Positions 51,984 to 60,361 of a stretch of 64,000 nucleotides of DNA are shown piece by piece. Below the pieces are notes generated by a model. It had not been told where the DNA came from and did no database searches. It was given only the letters and a program-made list of their open reading frames with translations. The DNA is from Paenibacillus silagei (lineage in GTDB: Bacteria > Bacillota > Bacilli > Paenibacillales > Paenibacillaceae). Made by a program: the position numbers and the translations under genes. How positions within the stretch are numbered: position 1 is the first letter of the stretch; the number at the start of each line of letters is the position of its first letter. The DNA lies in assembly GCF_017874735.1 (NCBI RefSeq), contig NZ_JAGGLV010000016.1, positions 62,001-126,000 of the forward strand, written 5' to 3'.

Positions 51984-54508
51984 GCAACAGCAATGGAGAG
52001 GAGCAGACCGATATGAACGCCAATGAACCGATACCACCTGCATCAACCGCACCACCTGTACCACCCGCAGGCCCATCTGTCGACGCACAGAACAAGGCTG
52101 TAGAACCGCCTTATGAGAACGATTTGCTTGCCCGTACTGCTGAGCTGGACCAGTATTTCGCCTTCAATGATGACGCGAGGGAGGTAGAGTTCAAGCGGCA
52201 TGATATGCCGACCCCCTGGCTGAACTATTTATCCAACGGAACCTTCCATACCATGCTGTCCCATGCGGGCGGGGGATTGGCCTTCTATAAGTCTCCGCAG
52301 ATCTGGCGGATTACCCGCTACCGTTTCTTCCATCTGCCCACCGACCGCTCCGGCCCGTATATTTACTTGCAGGATGCCGGAACAGGCAGCTACTGGTGTC
52401 CCACGTATGAGCCGGCCTTCCGGAAGCCGCAGGAGTGGCGGAGCAGCCATGGCATGGGCTATACCCGGTTTGAAGCGCAGGCGGATGAGCTGGCGGCGAA
52501 GACGGTTTATTTTGTCGGACCCTATGAGAATTCCCTGATCTGGAATCTGACGCTGACGAACAATAGCAGCAAGGTCAAGGAGCTGAACGTGTATGCTTAC
52601 GCCGAGTTTGGGATGATGGAGTTCATGCGTGAGCTGCAATGGCAATGTTATAACAAGCATCAGGTCTCGGTGCAGTACCATGAGAAGAAAGCGCTGATCT
52701 ACAAATATGGGGTGGAAAATCAGCCCAAGCCGGACGAAACCCCGCTGGTCTATATGATGTCCGATGCGCCGCTCGCCGGGTATGACGGCGACCGTGAAGA
52801 ATTCATCGGCAGCTACCGCAGCGAATCCAATCCGGCTGCTATTGAGCAGGGGGGCTGCACCGGCTCGGCCATTCTGGGAGGCGACCCCTGCGGTGCACTC
52901 CAGGTCCGGGTAAAGCTTGCGCCTGGCGAGACCCGCACCGTGAACTTTTTCCTTGGAACAGCGATGAACGAGACCGAGATTGAACGGGCCATCAGCCATT
53001 CGCGGGAGGCGGATTTCGTCACCCGTTCCTACGCGGCGCTTCAGGAGAACTGGGCGCGTTACCTCAGGGCCTGGAATTGTGAGCTGCCGGATCAGGATGC
53101 GCAGCGTATGCTCAACACCTGGAATCCGTACCAGTCGCAGCGGAACTTCCTTTTTTCGCGCAATATTTCGTACTATGCCACCGGTACCTTCCGGGGCGTA
53201 GGCTACCGGGATACGGCACAGGATATTCTGGCGGTCGTACCGTACGATCCGGAGGCGGCTAAGGATAAAGTCCGCCTGCTCCTGGGGCAGCAGTATCGGG
53301 ACGGGCATGTGAATCATTATTTTTTCCCGAATGAGGGCTGGGACCCGGTGACCAGCATCCATTCGGATGATCACCTGTGGACGGCGCTGGCCGTTTGGGA
53401 CATTCTTGCCGAGACCGGAGACGCGGCATTCCTTCAGGAAAATATTCCGTTCTATGATGGCGGTGAAGCGCCGCTCTATGAACATTTGAAGCGGGCGATT
53501 GATTTTACCGTCTCCAGGCTGGGACCCAACGGCTTTCCGCTGATGCTGCGCTCGGACTGGAATGACCAGCTTTTCCGCGTATGCCGTGAGGGCAGGGGGG
53601 AGAGCATCTGGACAGCAATGCAGTTCGGGACGGTGCTGCTGCGTATGAAGGATCTGGCGGCGGCTTCCGGTTACCCGGAGCATGCGGCGTACTATGACCG
53701 GCTCTACGGGGAGCAGAAGTCGCTCGTGAACACGCTGGGCTGGGACGGGAAGTGGTTCCGGCGGGCGGTGATGGATGACGGGCGGTATCTGGGTACCGCT
53801 GAGCATGAGGAGGCCCAGATCTGGCTCAACGCCCAGACTTGGGCGACCCTGTCCGGGATGGCCGAGTCTGACAAGGGACTGAAGGCTATGGACAGTGTGC
53901 GCGATATTCTCGATACAGAGCTGGGTATCAAAAAACTGCATCCGTCCATCACCACCTTCCCCGATCCCGCCGATCCGCTAACCAACTATAACAAAGGAAC
54001 CGGGGAGAATGGGGCCGTCTTCTGCCACGCCAATACCTGGGCCATTATTGCGGAGTGTATGCTGGGCAGAGGGGATCAGGCGTACAAATATTACCGCCAG
54101 CTGATCCCGAACATCGCCATGGAACAAGCCGGAATCTGGCGCTACAAGGCAGAACCGTATGTCTATGCTTCGAACCTGTTCGGGCCAGAGTCCGACCGCT
54201 TCGGTCTGGCGAATGTATCCTGGCTGACCGGGACGGCTGCGTGGATGTATGTAGCTGCTACACAGTACATTATGGGCATCAAGCCGGTGCTGGCCGGACT
54301 GTCCATTAACCCGTGCATCCCGTCTGCCTGGGAGGGCTTCTCGGTCACCCGGCGGTTCCGTGGCTGCGAGTATGAGATTACCGTGAAGAACAACAGCCAT
54401 GTCTGCTCAGGCGTCCAAGAAATCCGGGTGGACGGCGAACGGCTCGAAGGAACAGTCATCCCCGCATATCCGCACAAACAATCAGTGAAAGTGGAGGTCA
54501 TATTATAA
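51980..54508 (+). CDS. Glycoside hydrolase family 94 phosphorylase (cellobiose-phosphorylase-like)
   Basis: 842-residue inverting phosphorylase. A beta-sandwich N-terminal domain (about 60-330, with WCPTYEPAFRKP and TRFEAQADEL) leads into an (alpha/alpha)6 barrel. The proton donor is D411 in GVGYRDTAQDIL, and HSDDHLWTALAV, RSDWNDQL and NGAVFCHANTWAII are GH94 blocks. It releases a sugar-1-phosphate from a beta-linked disaccharide; which one cannot be read. GTG at 51980 overlaps the GH2 stop and would be coupled. ATG at 52013 has GGAGAGGAG upstream and is an equally good start that would drop 11 residues. A proline-rich N-terminal tail (about residues 15-45) precedes the enzyme. Confidence 0.9.
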   Translation: MSNSNGEEQTDMNANEPIPPASTAPPVPPAGPSVDAQNKAVEPPYENDLLARTAELDQYFAFNDDAREVEFKRHDMPTPWLNYLSNGTFHTMLSHAGGGLAFYKSPQIWRITRYRFFHLPTDRSGPYIYLQDAGTGSYWCPTYEPAFRKPQEWRSSHGMGYTRFEAQADELAAKTVYFVGPYENSLIWNLTLTNNSSKVKELNVYAYAEFGMMEFMRELQWQCYNKHQVSVQYHEKKALIYKYGVENQPKPDETPLVYMMSDAPLAGYDGDREEFIGSYRSESNPAAIEQGGCTGSAILGGDPCGALQVRVKLAPGETRTVNFFLGTAMNETEIERAISHSREADFVTRSYAALQENWARYLRAWNCELPDQDAQRMLNTWNPYQSQRNFLFSRNISYYATGTFRGVGYRDTAQDILAVVPYDPEAAKDKVRLLLGQQYRDGHVNHYFFPNEGWDPVTSIHSDDHLWTALAVWDILAETGDAAFLQENIPFYDGGEAPLYEHLKRAIDFTVSRLGPNGFPLMLRSDWNDQLFRVCREGRGESIWTAMQFGTVLLRMKDLAAASGYPEHAAYYDRLYGEQKSLVNTLGWDGKWFRRAVMDDGRYLGTAEHEEAQIWLNAQTWATLSGMAESDKGLKAMDSVRDILDTELGIKKLHPSITTFPDPADPLTNYNKGTGENGAVFCHANTWAIIAECMLGRGDQAYKYYRQLIPNIAMEQAGIWRYKAEPYVYASNLFGPESDRFGLANVSWLTGTAAWMYVAATQYIMGIKPVLAGLSINPCIPSAWEGFSVTRRFRGCEYEITVKNNSHVCSGVQEIRVDGERLEGTVIPAYPHKQSVKVEVIL

Positions 54509-54570
54509 CGATAGGCTTTCTGTATAGACAGAGTGTCTAAGTTAGATTCAGAGTATATAAGCAGTATATA

Positions 54571-54617
54571 AAAAGTGTCCCGCTAACGGCTTTAGCAGCG
54601 CCCCGGCGGGACTTTTT
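54571..54617 (+). terminator. Terminator of the GH2-GH94 operon
   Basis: GTCCCGC at 54577-54583 pairs with GCGGGAC at 54606-54612, followed by TTTTT. An A run before the stem makes it bidirectional in appearance. Confidence 0.85.
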
Positions 54618-54683
54618 GTTAGTGTTCAACAACAGCCGGTTGATATAACCCCCTCTTTCCCAAAAATCAGGCTTGCCCCCGGG

Positions 54684-54711
54684 TTTACTTTTACGCCTGG
54701 CGTGGTATAGT
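54684..54711 (+). promoter_or_regulatory. Candidate promoter of the metal ATPase
   Basis: TTTACT at 54684-54689 and TATAGT at 54706-54711 with a 16-bp spacer. A second TATAGT begins at 54711. A leader of about 210 nt follows. Confidence 0.5.
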
Positions 54712-54753
54712 ATAGTTATAAGTTGCACGAAGGAAATATAGTTGCTCTATTGC

Positions 54754-54772
54754 AACAATGATTATCATTCTC
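54754..54772. promoter_or_regulatory. Fur-like box 1
   Basis: AACAATGATTATCATTCTC matches the 19-bp Fur consensus at 16 positions, with a perfect AATGATTATCATT core. Zur and PerR use related sequences, so the regulator cannot be fixed by reading. Confidence 0.6.
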
Positions 54773-54813
54773 ATTTATCTCTCAGTCATTATCCTCAACT
54801 ACCATACCCATTC

Positions 54814-54849
54814 AACATGCTGTCCCGGCGATGCCGGGGCAGCATGTGT
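54814..54849 (+). terminator. Strong leader hairpin before the metal ATPase
   Basis: ACATGCTGTCCCGGC pairs with GCCGGGGCAGCATGT around a GAT loop, a 15-bp stem, then TGTCATTTT. It could be an attenuator or a terminator inside the leader. Confidence 0.5.
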
Positions 54850-54864
54850 CATTTTAAGGGTGTT

Positions 54865-54883
54865 AATAATGGCTCTCATTCTC
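54865..54883. promoter_or_regulatory. Fur-like box 2
   Basis: AATAATGGCTCTCATTCTC matches the Fur consensus at 14 of 19 positions. It lies 42 bp before the ATPase start and, with box 1, brackets the leader hairpin. Confidence 0.4.
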
Positions 54884-54925
54884 AAGTGTGCGCTTAACCA
54901 AAACCATTCAGGAAGGTGATTGTTC

Positions 54926-56893
54926 ATGCAAGCAACCTCGAAATCAATGCCCAAATCTATAGCGCGTCAAGGAGGGGCGCAGCAGCCCCGCACTCCGGGA
55001 CCGCGCCGTTTCGATCCGCTGGCGATGATCAGCAACTCCGAAATGCAGGCCGCTCTGGGGAGCGGGCTGATTATGCTCATAGCCTGGGCCACCAGCGGCT
55101 GGTCGGAGGTCTTATCCGTCATCCTCTATGTGATCTCTTACACACTGGGCGGCTGGATGAAGGCGAAGGAGGGCGTGGAGACGCTGGTCAAGGAACGTGA
55201 CCTGGATGTCAACCTGCTGATGATCGCTGCAGCGCTGGGTGCCGCCTCCATCGGGTACTGGAATGAAGGGGCGATGCTGATTTTCATCTTTGCCCTGAGC
55301 GGAGCGTTGGAGAGCTACACCATGGAGCGCAGCAAAAAGGACATCTCCGCTCTGCTGGCCCTCAAGCCTGCTACTGCGGTCCGGATTGAGCAGGGGGCGA
55401 TGAGTGAGGTAACGATTGATGAGCTCATGCTCGGAGATCTGCTGCTGATCCGTCCGGGTGAGCTGGTTCCCGCTGACGGCAAGGTATGCCGGGGGGAGTC
55501 GTCTGTGAATCAGGCCTCCATCACGGGAGAATCGCTGCCCGTAGACAAAACTGCCGGCAGTGAAGTATTCGCCGGTACCGTTAATGGAGAAGGCCCCCTC
55601 TATATAGAAGTGACGAAGACGGCCGAGAATACGCTGTTCGCCAAAATCATCCGCATGGTCGAAGAGGCTGAGAATGAGGTGCCGGATTCGCAGCGTTTTA
55701 TCAAACGGCTTGAATCCGTATATGCCCGAGTTGTCGTGGCTGCCACGGTCCTGCTGATCATCTTGCCGCCGTTTGTGCTGGACTGGAGCTGGAGCAATAC
55801 GTTCTACAAGGCAATGGTGTTCCTGGTCGTGGCTTCCCCGTGTGCGCTGGTATCCTCCATCATGCCCGCCATGCTGTCGGCCATCTCCAAGAGCGCCCGC
55901 AAAGGCATCCTGTTCAAAGGCGGGGTACATCTGGAGAATATGGCACGGACCTCGGTCGTTGCTTTTGACAAAACGGGTACCCTGACGGAAGGCATCCCGC
56001 AGGTCACGGACTTCATCGCCGGAGAAGGCTATGTGCGGGAAGAGCTGCTGGCCGTGAGCGCCTCCATTGAGAAGCTGTCGGGGCATCCGCTGGCAGAGGC
56101 CATTGTCGCGCTTGCGGAAGCGGAACAGATCGGACTGCGGGATATTGAAGAGAGCCAGTCGGTCACCGGCTGGGGAATTGAAGGCGTCATCGACGGCCAG
56201 CTGTGGCGGATCGGCAAGTCGAATCTGCTGGATGAAGCGGAAGGGGCGGCTGCCGGGGCGGATACGGACAATTGGAAGACTCTGCGCAGCAGGCTGGAAC
56301 AGGAAGGCAAAACGGTATCGCTGATCCTTGCCGGAGAGACCATTGCCGGAATGATTGCCCTGCAGGACACTGTGCGCCCGCAGGCGGCGGCTGCTGTGCG
56401 CAAGCTGCATGATCTGGGGATCAAGGTAGCGATGCTGACCGGTGACCGCGAGGCTACAGCCCGGGTCATTGCGGGTGAGAGCGGCGTCGATCTCGTGTTC
56501 GCCGGGCTTTTGCCGGAAGATAAGGTATCGCATATCAAGGCGCTTCGGGAGCAATACGGTCATGTGATCATGGTAGGCGATGGGGTGAATGATGCGCCTG
56601 CGCTCGCTACCGCAACGGTTGGCATGGGCATGGGCATGAAGGGTAGCGGGGCTGCACTGGAGATTGCCGATGTGGTGCTGATGAATGACAACATTGAAGA
56701 GATTGCCGGGACGATTGCCCTGGCGCGGCGGACGCAGCGGATTGTGAAGCAGAATATGATTTTTGCGGTAACGGTCATTGCCGCCTTGATGATCAGCAAC
56801 TTTGTGCAGGGAATTGCGCTGCCGTTCGGGGTGGTCGGACATGAGGGAAGTACGATTCTCGTCATCCTTAACGGCCTGCGTCTTTTGCGATAA
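54926..56893 (+). CDS. Heavy-metal-translocating P1B-type ATPase
   Basis: 655-residue metal pump related to the CadA/ZosA group. There is no N-terminal CxxC metal-binding domain; a basic proline-rich tail precedes the membrane helices. The ion motif is SPC (C306 in VVASPCALVSS), the phosphorylation site is D348 in DKTGTLTEG, the actuator motif is TGESLPVDK, HP is in SGHPLAEAI, and the hinge is GDGVNDAPAL. The transported metal is probably zinc, cadmium or a related divalent ion. Direction cannot be told: B. subtilis ZosA was described as a zinc importer, CadA types export. ATG at 54926 is 9 nt after GGAAGG. Two Fur-like boxes upstream support metal or peroxide control. Confidence 0.9.
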   Translation: MQATSKSMPKSIARQGGAQQPRTPGPRRFDPLAMISNSEMQAALGSGLIMLIAWATSGWSEVLSVILYVISYTLGGWMKAKEGVETLVKERDLDVNLLMIAAALGAASIGYWNEGAMLIFIFALSGALESYTMERSKKDISALLALKPATAVRIEQGAMSEVTIDELMLGDLLLIRPGELVPADGKVCRGESSVNQASITGESLPVDKTAGSEVFAGTVNGEGPLYIEVTKTAENTLFAKIIRMVEEAENEVPDSQRFIKRLESVYARVVVAATVLLIILPPFVLDWSWSNTFYKAMVFLVVASPCALVSSIMPAMLSAISKSARKGILFKGGVHLENMARTSVVAFDKTGTLTEGIPQVTDFIAGEGYVREELLAVSASIEKLSGHPLAEAIVALAEAEQIGLRDIEESQSVTGWGIEGVIDGQLWRIGKSNLLDEAEGAAAGADTDNWKTLRSRLEQEGKTVSLILAGETIAGMIALQDTVRPQAAAAVRKLHDLGIKVAMLTGDREATARVIAGESGVDLVFAGLLPEDKVSHIKALREQYGHVIMVGDGVNDAPALATATVGMGMGMKGSGAALEIADVVLMNDNIEEIAGTIALARRTQRIVKQNMIFAVTVIAALMISNFVQGIALPFGVVGHEGSTILVILNGLRLLR

Positions 56894-56956
56894 CACTTTA
56901 GATTGCTTAAAATTGAATTGTTCACAAAATGGAGCGTTTACAACGGGTCTGGCATA

Positions 56957-56985
56957 TTGACAACTCCCCTTGAGGTGATCATAAT
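56957..56985 (+). promoter_or_regulatory. Sigma-A promoter of trxB
   Basis: Perfect TTGACA at 56957-56962, 17-bp spacer, CATAAT at 56980-56985. One of the best promoters in the window. Confidence 0.7.
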
Positions 56986-56995
56986 AAATACTAGA

Positions 56996-57010
56996 TTATA
57001 ATTATTTTAA
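56996..57010. promoter_or_regulatory. PerR-like box in the trxB promoter
   Basis: TTATAATTATTTTAA matches the PerR consensus TTATAATNATTATAA at 14 of 15 positions and begins 11 bp after the -10, across the expected start site. The region is AT-rich, so chance is not excluded. Confidence 0.5.
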
Positions 57011-57055
57011 ATAAGGAATGGCGTCTTTTCCGTCCATCTCAAGGGGGATATCATC

Positions 57056-57997
57056 ATGTACAAATCAATTATTGTCGGTACTGGACCGGCCGGATTGACA
57101 GCTGCTATATATTTGGCCCGTGCGAACCTGAACCCGCTCGTTATCGAAGGTCCGCAGCCAGGCGGACAGCTTACAACTACAACGGAGATCGAGAACTTCC
57201 CGGGATTCCCGGAAGGCATTCTGGGTCCCGATCTGATGGATAATATGCGCAAGCAGGCTGAGCGATTCGGCGCACAGTTCGTGACCGGCTGGGTGAACAG
57301 CGTGGAGCTGGGCGACCGTCCGTTCAAGCTTAACGTGGAAGGTATGGGCACACTGATTACGGATACGCTGATTATCTCCACGGGTGCCACAGCCAAGTAT
57401 CTCGGAATTCCCGGGGAACAAGATAATATTGGCCGCGGGGTCAGCACTTGTGCTACCTGTGACGGATTTTTCTTCCGCGGCAAAGAGATCGTGGTGGTCG
57501 GCGGCGGCGATTCCGCGCTTGAAGAAGCGGGCTTCCTGACACGTTTTGCATCCAAGGTAACCCTGGTGCACCGCCGCGAAGAGCTGCGGGCCTCGAAGAT
57601 TATGCAGGACCGTGTCCGCGATAACGCCAAAGTGACCTGGGGACTGAACCGTACCCCTGTTGAAGTGATTGCCGAAGACAAGGGTGTAACTGGCCTGAAG
57701 GTGATCAACAACGAGACTGGCGAAAAAGAGTTCATTGAAGCCAGCGGGGTATTCGTGGCGGTTGGCCATCATCCGAATACGGCATTCCTGGGCGGACAGA
57801 TCACTACGGATGCCAACGGTTATATCGTATCGAATCCCGGCACCTCCGAGACGAACATTCCCGGCGTATTCGCCTGCGGCGACGTGCAGGATACCCGTTA
57901 CAGACAGGCCATTACGGCTGCGGGCAGCGGCTGTATGGCGGCTATGGATGCCGAGAAATATATCGAGAGCCTGGAGCACAGCGCAGTAATTATGTAA
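57056..57997 (+). CDS. trxB: Thioredoxin reductase
   Basis: NADPH-dependent flavoenzyme of 313 residues that keeps thioredoxin reduced in the cytoplasm. FAD motif GTGPAGLTAA (about 8-17), redox pair C132 and C135 in STCATCDG, NADPH motif VGGGDSALEEA (about 147-157) and the second FAD motif near VFACGDVQD are all intact. The start is 9 nt after a GGGG-type site. It is followed by a glutaredoxin-like gene 83 bp downstream, making a thiol-redox pair. A PerR-like box on the promoter suggests peroxide induction. Confidence 0.96.
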   Translation: MYKSIIVGTGPAGLTAAIYLARANLNPLVIEGPQPGGQLTTTTEIENFPGFPEGILGPDLMDNMRKQAERFGAQFVTGWVNSVELGDRPFKLNVEGMGTLITDTLIISTGATAKYLGIPGEQDNIGRGVSTCATCDGFFFRGKEIVVVGGGDSALEEAGFLTRFASKVTLVHRREELRASKIMQDRVRDNAKVTWGLNRTPVEVIAEDKGVTGLKVINNETGEKEFIEASGVFVAVGHHPNTAFLGGQITTDANGYIVSNPGTSETNIPGVFACGDVQDTRYRQAITAAGSGCMAAMDAEKYIESLEHSAVIM

Positions 57998-58080
57998 GTC
58001 TGGCATTTGGAGAAGCAGGGATTCCGGTGCTACAATAGAGCTCAGAGTCTAATACTTAGGTACGAGGAGGAAATCATACT

Positions 58081-58317
58081 ATGGAGAATGTAATTGTATA
58101 CACATCGACGAATTGCCCGCATTGCCGTCAGGTGAAAAGCTTCCTGAGCGATAAAGGGGTAGCGTACGAAGAACGCAACATCGAGCAGAATGAAGAGTAC
58201 GCCCAGCAGGTGTGGGATATGGGCATGAGAGCTGTGCCGATTACGGTGATCGGGGATATGAAGATCGTCGGCATGAACAAGACCAAGTTCGACAAGGCTT
58301 TGGCTGCGACGGAATAA
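58081..58317 (+). CDS. Glutaredoxin-like thiol-disulfide protein
   Basis: 78-residue thioredoxin-fold protein with active site C12-P-H-C15 and the cis-proline motif AVPIT near residue 52. Length and sequence fit the YtnI/NrdH-like bacterial glutaredoxins; the partner could be ribonucleotide reductase or another thiol protein. ATG is about 8 nt after GAGGAGG. It lies directly after trxB and ends at a clear terminator. Confidence 0.92.
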   Translation: MENVIVYTSTNCPHCRQVKSFLSDKGVAYEERNIEQNEEYAQQVWDMGMRAVPITVIGDMKIVGMNKTKFDKALAATE

Positions 58318-58340
58318 TAGCCGGCAGTCCTGAAATATAT

Positions 58341-58371
58341 AGAGCCGCTTCCCGGTGGGAGGCGGCTTTTT
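58341..58371 (+). terminator. Terminator of trxB-glutaredoxin region
   Basis: AGCCGC at 58343-58348 pairs with GCGGCT at 58362-58367, with an inner TCCC/GGGA helix, then TTTTT. Confidence 0.88.
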
Positions 58372-58496
58372 GCGGTGCATGCGGAGGAAAAACAACATTT
58401 AAATCTGCCCATTGGCCTGGCCTGCTTTAGCGAAAATGAACAATCTTAAATGCTGCTTCTCCACTTGCTTACGTCATTTCTGTCTGCTTGCAGACC

Positions 58497-58691
58497 TCAG
58501 GTAAGAGACATGAACATCTGAAAGACAGCATAGACGGCAATGCCGCTTGCGATAAGGAGGAATCCCGATTTCTTCCGCGACTGGAACAGACGCAGGACAC
58601 CGAGGCTGACGAGCGGAGCAATGATGAGCAGCAGCAGCAGCACTGCGATGAACATCTTCGCCGAAATATCAGACGTATCAACATAAGTCAT
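58497..58691 (-). CDS. Small two-helix membrane protein of unknown function
   Basis: 64 residues with two hydrophobic segments (about 13-34 and 43-60) separated by a basic loop, FQSRKKSG. The start at 58691 follows GGAGAGAG on the minus strand; an in-frame ATG at 58706 overlaps that site. I do not recognise a family. It lies between the glutaredoxin and xylR genes without an obvious partner. Confidence 0.7.
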   Translation of the reverse strand: MTYVDTSDISAKMFIAVLLLLLIIAPLVSLGVLRLFQSRKKSGFLLIASGIAVYAVFQMFMSLT

Positions 58692-58833
58692 GGATTCTCT
58701 CTCCATTTCAGAAAAAGGGGTGTGGTGACAAATGTCACACGAGTATCCTTATTATATAGGATAGCCACTCCTTATAGAGCAGGAAATGCAGAAAAAAATG
58801 CGGCGATTTTAAGAAATATAAGAATTTAAGGGT

Positions 58834-59994
58834 CTATAGGGTGACGCGGATGTTGCCCAGAAAATGCATCACCGCTGAAAAACCCGCTCCAATCATGGTT
58901 CCCCGGCTTCCCAGCCTGGAGAAGGTGATTTCCAGCTGCTGCTTATGGTAGGGGAGGGTACGCTCAGCTACCACCCGGCGCAGCGGCTCGCCGAGCCACG
59001 GCTCCGCCTCCGATAGAGCGCCGCCGATCACGATCAGCTCTGGGTTGAAGCTGTTGATCAGATTGGTAACTCCGATCCCCAGATACTCTCCAATGGAGTT
59101 GAAATGGCTTAGCGTATCGGGCTGTCCCTCAAGCGCATACTTGACCAGTCCGGTCGTTGTGCGGGCCGGGAGGGAGAGTCCGGGGTTATCATAGGTTTTC
59201 TCGGAGGCGTACAGCTCCCAGCAGCCCCGGCTGCCGCAGCTGCAAGGCTTGCCTTCCGCTTCAATCGTCATATGTCCGGTCTCACCCGCATAGCCGCGCG
59301 CGCCCTTGTACAACTCTCCGCCGATAATAATCCCCGACCCGATCCCCGAGCCGGCGCTGATATACAGCAGATGGCGCACATCGCGGGCCGCCCCGAAGTT
59401 CAGCTCACCCTGAGCCCCTGCGTTGGCCTCATTATCAATGGTGACCGGCACCGCGAAGGCGCTTTCCAGAATCGAACGCAGGTCTACCATCTCCCAGCCC
59501 AGGTTGGGCGCGAACAGGACAACGCCGTGCTCATCGACCATTCCCGGGACGCCGACACCAATGCCGACGAGTCCATAATGTGAAGGCGGGGCCGTAGCGA
59601 TTAGCTCCGAAATCATCTGCTGCATCTGCCCGAGCACATAAGGGAAGTCGTGGTTCTCCAGCACACTGTCCCGTTCATGAAGAATGCCGCCCCCCAGGTT
59701 GCAGAGTACGGCCTTAAGCTGTTTCACGCGCAGCTCGATCCCGATCACACTTCCCGCCATTTCGTTAAAATGCAGCATCAGCGGCTTACGCCCGCCGCTG
59801 GATTCTCCGGGTCCAGCCTCGGTTACGAGCTGCTGCCCGCATAGCTCGGCTACCAGATTGGAGACGGTAGCTTTATTCAATCCTGTCACCTCTGACACCT
59901 TGGCCCGTGAGATGGGGGAATGCATACGGATGGTATGTAAAATAATCGATTTGTTTATTTTTTTGACCAGCGCCTGATCACCGGTAACTTTCAA
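58834..59994 (-). CDS. xylR: Xylose operon repressor, ROK family
   Basis: 386-residue repressor. The N-terminal helix-turn-helix (SPISRAKVSEVTGLNKATVS) and the SSGGRKPLML hinge match Bacillus XylR closely. The sugar-binding ROK domain has the zinc motif CSCGSRGCWE and the DNEANAGAQGE block. The TTG at 59994 is favoured: it gives an N-terminus aligning with known XylR, and AAGGAAG lies 9 nt upstream. The GTG at 60003 adds three residues but has no spacing from that site. It diverges from xylA across a 367-bp region with its probable operator. Xylose should release it from DNA. Confidence 0.93.
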   Translation of the reverse strand: MKVTGDQALVKKINKSIILHTIRMHSPISRAKVSEVTGLNKATVSNLVAELCGQQLVTEAGPGESSGGRKPLMLHFNEMAGSVIGIELRVKQLKAVLCNLGGGILHERDSVLENHDFPYVLGQMQQMISELIATAPPSHYGLVGIGVGVPGMVDEHGVVLFAPNLGWEMVDLRSILESAFAVPVTIDNEANAGAQGELNFGAARDVRHLLYISAGSGIGSGIIIGGELYKGARGYAGETGHMTIEAEGKPCSCGSRGCWELYASEKTYDNPGLSLPARTTTGLVKYALEGQPDTLSHFNSIGEYLGIGVTNLINSFNPELIVIGGALSEAEPWLGEPLRRVVAERTLPYHKQQLEITFSRLGSRGTMIGAGFSAVMHFLGNIRVTL

Positions 59995-60266
59995 GCAGCA
60001 CACTTCCTTTTACAATATAAGAATTTATCAGTATAGAACCGAGTAGATTACTGGGCCCTTGCACAGGCGGGAGGAGGGAAGCTGTGAAGACGCTCTCCGC
60101 TGCGCGGGTATGCCCCCTAGTCTAGAATGAAGAGCGTAAAAATGCAACTATATCCGTTGGAGCTGGACGGTCCGAACGTTACATATTTTTAAATAACTGG
60201 AACTTATGAAGGTGAATATAAGCTCCGGTAGACACGCGAAACAGCGGGAAAAATAAAAATAAAAAA

Positions 60267-60291
60267 ACTTTGTTTAACCAATATACAAAGT
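60267..60291. promoter_or_regulatory. Xylose operator (XylR binding site)
   Basis: ACTTTGT at 60267-60273 and ACAAAGT at 60285-60291 form perfect 7-bp arms around an 11-bp AT-rich spacer. It resembles Bacillus xyl operators (TTTGTTTAAAC-like) and overlaps the xylA -35. The remaining part of 60004-60361 holds the xylR start region and nothing else I recognise. Confidence 0.75.
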
Positions 60292-60310
60292 CAAAGAGAT
60301 GTGTTAAGAT
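60282..60310 (+). promoter_or_regulatory. Promoter of xylA
   Basis: TATACA at 60282-60287 and TAAGAT at 60305-60310 with a 17-bp spacer. The -35 lies inside the right operator arm, a standard repression layout. Confidence 0.55.
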
Positions 60311-60315
60311 GATGC

Positions 60316-60329
60316 TGTAAACGCTTGCG
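60316..60329 (+). promoter_or_regulatory. cre site of xylA
   Basis: TGTAAACGCTTGCG differs from an ideal cre only at its last positions. It lies at the expected transcription start, so CcpA would block initiation or elongation. Confidence 0.65.
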
Positions 60330-60361
60330 GGCGAAGCAAATTATCGAGGAGGATTTTACAA

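Noticed and set aside
52229..53941. 570-aa minus-strand frame opposite GH94
   Set aside because: Antisense shadow; GH94 motifs on the plus strand are intact throughout.
55112..56896. 594-aa minus-strand frame opposite the metal ATPase
   Set aside because: Antisense of a well-supported P-type ATPase; the translated sequence is histidine- and glutamine-rich with no domain.
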